DNA of 64,000 bases from Alnus glutinosa (taxonomy: Eukaryota > Streptophyta > Magnoliopsida > Fagales > Betulaceae): the NCBI RefSeq assembly GCF_958979055.1, contig NC_084889.1:4976761-5040760 (forward strand). The letters are read 5' to 3'. This document shows, in pieces, positions 59,251 through 64,000 of the stretch (within the stretch, counting starts at the first letter, position 1; each line of letters opens with the position of its first letter). Position numbers and translations under genes: made by a program. The notes below the pieces were generated by a model. That model saw nothing but the letters and a program-made list of their open reading frames with translations, made no database searches and had not been told where the DNA came from.

Positions 59251-59822
59251 ATCCTGTCTAGCTGTTATATATGTAACTTTCTAGCTAGAGCAGCTAAACA
59301 TTTTTGTTTTTTGCATTTTAATTGAGGAAAAACGACATGTGCCAATTGCACCATGTTGAAAGAGCTAGCTAGGTTAATTAATCAAAATCTAGCTACATAT
59401 TTCCATCAGCTTTCTGTTTTGTCTCCAAAAATTTCTGAATCAGGCCACAAGAATCATTAATATTCTTAATTCCTTCAACTAATTACTAATTTCACTAACT
59501 AATTAATAGGGCAAAAAAAATGAAACCAAGAACTTGTACGACTTTTTAGGACAAAATTTTGTATGATCATCTTCAAATTAATCTCTAACCGTACCTAAAT
59601 GAATTGAAACAGATGCTACTAACATGCTGTAATCTCCATATAGGTGTCACATTCATATATGATGTAATAAATAGAAATGACTACAAAATTGCTAAACCAG
59701 CTCATATATATGTGATGCCAACAATATTTAGTGTCCGTCATAAGATGAAGAAGTGAAACTGCAACCATAATTAATATATATAAAAATATTTTAAAAAGTT
59801 AAATAAAAAGGCTTTCTTGTGA
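59251..59822. other. 3' flank of the MYB gene
   Basis: AT-rich, no features identified. Confidence 0.4.
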
Positions 59823-61039
59823 TCAAGAAGAGATTCCCACACCAAGAAAATCAATGAAGGGGATATTATCCTTGTGTTGATCAATAGAGTCATCTCCTTG
59901 CTCTTGCTCCGCAGGCAACCTCAACGTCGCTAATGTCGGCGAGTTATCGCAAAAACTCACTAAATCTCTCCGGATCCTTCCATTGGGTTCGTAATCATGA
60001 TTACCAAGGTTAAGGTAGCCAAAGGGACTTGGGACAACCTTGGTGTAGTTTGGACGTCCAAATGTAGCGGCGGAAACTCGCCGATAGCCGCCGTATACAG
60101 AAGCATTTGGATGATACCTACAAAGATCATATTGATCTGATGAACTACTTTTTGAGTACTCCGAAACCCAGTGATTAGAACTGGGTGAGTTGCTTGGCAC
60201 AGTTGCCATTGATGCAAAGTTCCAAGAAAGCGAACAAGTACTGGAAGGTGAATCCGCGAATATCCTCTCTTTACTGGGGTTTCGGAATTCAAAAAATCTG
60301 GCGCTACTCTCACACCCAAGGTTTCTTGAGCTAAATTCTCCTTGAGATGATACTGCTTTCCTTTCGTGGAAATTACTAGAGCTTTTAGAGTCATTATTGT
60401 AAACATCTTGATAACTTCTCTTTCCGCATAGCTTGGATTGTTCTCTTTGCTTTCTTGCCATTATCACATGCCAGTGGTTCTTCACGGCGTTATCCGTTCG
60501 ACCCGGGAATAGCCTCGCTATTAAAGCCCACTTGTTTCCATGAATTCGATGAGCCGCAAGAAGTCTTTCTTCTTCCTCCTCCGTAAACGGCCGTCTGTTT
60601 ATTCTAGGGTCAAGTTGATTAAACCACCTCAATCTGCAACTCTTCCCTGCATATTTATCCAACAAAAAAAGAAGAAGCAGAAAACCTATTAGAGTACTAT
60701 CTGACATAGAATTTTCTTCTGGGTCATGATGTAAGAAATTAAAATATCATATATCATATCCTAAATTAATATGATCAGAAAGACGATCAAGCTTGTCCAA
60801 GAGAACATTCAGTCTCCGGTCCAAGCGTTGATCGAATCTAATCTAGTAAGATCCAAGATTAAATCATGCATATGCATACCCGATCTTCCTTGAAGCTTCT
60901 CTGCAATCGAGTTCCAGTTTTGAGCACCGTACTGTTCCACCAGTTGCCGGAGCTTTTCATCCTCGGCGGGCCTCCAGTGTCCACGTGGACAAGTACTACT
61001 CTTGGCATCGTCACTAGAACCGGCTCCAGAATCGTCCAT
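59823..61039 (-). CDS. R2R3-MYB transcription factor, subgroup 21 (MYB52/54/105/117 group)
   Basis: Exon 1 is 61039-60880 and exon 2 is 60646-59823. They join in the codon of GRS-G-KSC with GT..AG borders, giving 327 aa. R2 reads [20 protein letters not shown] with Trp in HWRP, QNWNS and RLRWFNQL. R3 reads [16 protein letters not shown] with Trp in NKWAL and [14 protein letters not shown]. The order [27 protein letters not shown] and [20 protein letters not shown] marks subgroup 21. The C-terminal motif FIDFLGVG also fits it. The group controls organ boundaries, secondary wall and stress responses, and binds AACNG-type sites in the nucleus. The middle is Ser-rich without other domains. No disabling change is seen. 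The exact paralogue cannot be fixed here. Confidence 0.93.
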
Positions 61040-61340
61040 GGAAGAAGAATTAATAGAAGTAACCGATCGAGTTAGAGGTGTGAGAATGAAATGAATTTCT
61101 TCTTGGCGACGGACAGGCCAGAAAAACGCAGAGAATTAGAAAGAGAAGTCCAGATGAAGCTAATTTACATAGGGGTAGAAGAAAAGAGCAGCAACAGAAT
61201 AAGAAAGTGGGGGAGGTTTGGTTTAGGGTTGTGGATGGGAAGTCACTTTTGTTGGTTTTACACGACACATTAAGCCTACATGCATATGTAATGTGTAGAC
61301 TGTAGAGATAGATCGAGCCAATGCCCCCTTTCGCCTTTCC

Positions 61341-61347
61341 CTTTATA
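61341..61347 (-). promoter_or_regulatory. Possible TATA box of the MYB gene
   Basis: TATAAAG on the minus strand, 300 bp before the ATG. This would give a long but plausible 5' UTR. Confidence 0.35.
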
Positions 61348-63828
61348 TTGTTAATTTTCTCATTCGCCCCTCAACTTCTCTCTTAATTTCCCAACTGCTC
61401 TTTCTCTAAGCCACGGTACTACGTTAAATCAAACCCAGCACCTCTTAGTTTTTATTAAAGGGACATTTCTCCTAGTGCAAAGACGTTTCCTTTTTTTTCT
61501 TTCGCTTATTAATTATTGGGGTTTAAGATTAATTAATTAGTCATTATTTGAATTACTTATATGCCGAATTAGAAATTAGTGAATTAAATTTTTTTATGAT
61601 CAGGTTCGAATTGACCCATTTAATAAACATGTTGATCTAGGGTCAAGTACTCGCTTAATTTATGAGTGACCCGTATAAATGAAATTAGATTTTTTTTTTT
61701 TCCAATTGAAAAAATAAAACCCCAAAAAGGCTAAAATTTATATAAATTCATTTTTATATAAAATTGATTTTTTATTTTTATATATATAAAAAAAAAAATC
61801 AGATATAGGTTGAAATTAAATGGGTCAAACTGGTCGTGTTTGAGTCAACTAAATCAACAACTTATTTATTAAACGGGTTATGTGTGGTCACCCGTTTATA
61901 TTAATGGGTCGTATCAAGGTTGAAGGATTTGACTCGTTAATTAAAAAATTCGTGTTTGAAACTGGTCGATGCATAAATAGATCCGGCCCGACATGCCAAC
62001 ATGAATTGCTAACTATATTTTGTGTACAATATATGGCAAGGGATATTGGAGACGCCATGGATACCTCAACACCATATTCTTGGTTGCTATATAATTAATT
62101 AACATTAGCTCAATGGGTGCAGGCACCGTATGTTAATTGTCACATGCAGATTCATGACGAAAAGTAAACTTTAATACGTAATATCCCACATAAAAGTTGT
62201 ATATTTTTCGTCAACGAGGAATATACTCATTTTTGGCACTAGCTAGTTAATATGTCATTAATTAAACTTTGCTGTATTTTGCTCATCATCATGCAATTCT
62301 CAGTGGAAGCCGTTTAATTATCTGGCAGATAGACTAATTAGGTATTCCTGCATTAATTAGTCGAAGAAGTTTAGTAATCTTAAGGTTGTCATGTACCTTG
62401 ATTTGTCAAGAAGATAATGCTTGCTGCAAGCTAGTCCGGCCAAGCTATTAATGTATCCACATGTGCCATGTATATATATAGTGCAACAGATAAGTATATG
62501 TACGTACGTAGTAATTAACAACTAGGATCAGACTATTTCTTTTTTTCTTTGGCCAAACAAAAGGATTTATGACCTGCAAAAATGCAAAATTTAGGTTCAG
62601 ATTTACAGTACTAAAGAACTGATTTTGACTTAAAAAAAAAAAAAGAAAAAAGAAAAAAACTGATTTTCTACTCAAAAGCCACATCAATTTTGGGGTGACA
62701 AAAAGAGGACAAGAGAGTGATATGTAGCATTACTCCTCAAACTAGATATATGACATCCTATTTTAACCTGATTGTCCTGAATTTTTTTTTTTTCCCTGGT
62801 CGGATTTGACTTAGGTTCGTATATAAAAAAAGTTGCCGTAATTTTTTTTAATGGTTAAGATCTAACTTTATTTTCTTTTTTATAAAATACTTAAAACTTC
62901 ATTTTCTTTCTTTTTTATAGGTGCTCAAGTTTTTTTTACGGCACCCAACTTTATAACAAAAAAAAAAAAAAAAAACAAATTAATATTGCAAAAAATCCAA
63001 GTACGTCGATCTGCTTCTTGGGCCATCGTCAAAGACCTAGCTAGCTGGATATAAAAGAAGGGTTGACCTCTGATCAAATCCAAATAAGTTGATAAACATG
63101 CTTGTACGAAAGCCACAATGCAATTATATAAAGTTATAAACATATCTCCAGAAGGATTTTATTTTGATCCAGAAAGAAAGAAAAGAATTAAATACACAAA
63201 ATTATAGAGAAATTTCAAGGCTAGCTTGGAAGGGATAAAAATGTCAACAAATTGATGCATGTTAATTTTTGAATTGAAGAAGATTTTAACTGGGACTTCT
63301 TCATGGGTTCAATGAGAACTTGACAGGTTCGAGGGTTAACCAAATGCCGTGCGAGTCCAGCATCAAGAAAAGTATGGGTAAACCGACTTCCTTTTTCCAT
63401 ACTTCCATGCAGATGGCAAGTCAGATAATTAATAAAAAATATTGGAAATGTTTATTTTATGAATAAATATTAATATTGTGTTTCTTAACTGATTAAGATT
63501 TCATACCCCACGAAATCAAACAACCTTTCTTAATTAATTCCCATCTAAGTATGCTTAATTACAATAGCTTTTCTATTAACATCAGCATTAATGATCAATT
63601 AAACTATACATCACTGGCCTAGTTGGTATAAAATCGGTATCTAATTGTAATTGGTGGACGTGTCAATCCAACAGCTAGGTCCATCCTATCAAACGGAATT
63701 TCTTTTTTCTGTGTTTAAATTTCTCAGGGGATTTGTAGTTGGGCAACGGAAATAAGGTCCAATTCATTAGTCAATCTAAATCATTTGATCAAACTAAATT
63801 TTGGATCACTGGATCGGATATCCTGATC

Positions 63829-63860
<32 letters not shown>

Positions 63861-64000
63861 GTTAGGTTTGATTTTTGGAATGACTTGGACCATGGCCACC
63901 AATAATAGGTTGGTTCTGGGTAACCGTATTACCTCATCGTGCAGTACTGGTCTATCAGGTCACAAGTTCATTCACATATTATGATCAATGGTTATTATTA
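61348..64000. other. AT-rich upstream and intergenic DNA
   Basis: It contains a diverged stretch of 'gacccgtttat' repeats at 61600-61960 related to the MITE at 7560, half of a CATTACTC-family MITE at about 62690-62737, poly(A/T) runs near 62635 and 62960, and a TA run at 63827-63855. No gene is supported. Confidence 0.45.

Overview
The window looks like nuclear DNA of a eudicot plant. It is AT-rich, its genes have short GT..AG introns, and it carries plant-only families (R2R3-MYB subgroup 21, plantacyanin, PPR-DYW, BSK, CLAVATA1-like LRR). Plant-type repeats are dense: a Cassandra TRIM, plant L1 LINEs, CACTA, hAT, Mutator-like and PIF/Harbinger elements. The species cannot be named from sequence alone. 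Most of the 64 kb is repeat or gene relic. Only four protein genes look intact, and all four are on the minus strand.

Layout: 1-5045 is copy A of a direct duplication whose copy B lies at 29833-34216. Both copies hold a hAT-type non-autonomous element, a Copia-LTR-like stretch and a second hAT-like MITE. Copy A alone carries a complete Cassandra retrotransposon with 5S-rRNA-like LTRs. 5371-7450 and 9421-about 10950 are two 5'-truncated LINEs, and a third LINE tail lies at 11721-11876. 11887-13901 is an intron-containing dihydroxyacetone kinase pseudogene with a frameshift and a stop codon. 14166-17012 is an intact single-exon gene resembling TAF1C (Pol I SL1 subunit C). 17.3-22 kb is mostly unassigned, with a GC-rich patch and a last-exon fragment of a BSK kinase. 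22.2-26.3 kb holds a PPR-like relic and a nearly full-length PPR-DYW pseudogene (three stops, one frameshift). 26.44-27.35 kb is a tandem repeat array. 27.7-29.6 kb holds an LTR-like fragment and a clean solo LTR.

34755-37112 is a Mutator-like element with a 9-bp target duplication that carries a CLAVATA1-like LRR fragment (Pack-MULE) and an internal hairpin. 38.4-39.15 kb is a hAT transposase relic split by a 431-bp hAT MITE. 39921-40916 is an intact multi-pass membrane protein gene of a plant family of unknown function, with a long inverted repeat just 3' of it. 42.4-45.7 kb holds small MITEs and a foldback element. 45860-49602 is a complete-ended non-autonomous CACTA element full of palindromic subterminal repeats and three other repeat arrays.

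50913-51387 is plantacyanin. 54.2-55.5 kb is a PIF/Harbinger transposase relic interrupted by a 722-bp PIF-type element that carries a PRP22/DHX8 helicase fragment. 55.83-57.01 kb is a CACTA end. 59823-61039 is an intact R2R3-MYB of subgroup 21.

The four genes share no evident pathway: one is nucleolar transcription, one a membrane protein, one a secreted copper protein and one a transcription factor. The main interest is the record of nested transposition and gene-fragment capture. All calls come from reading the sequence; no database search was run.
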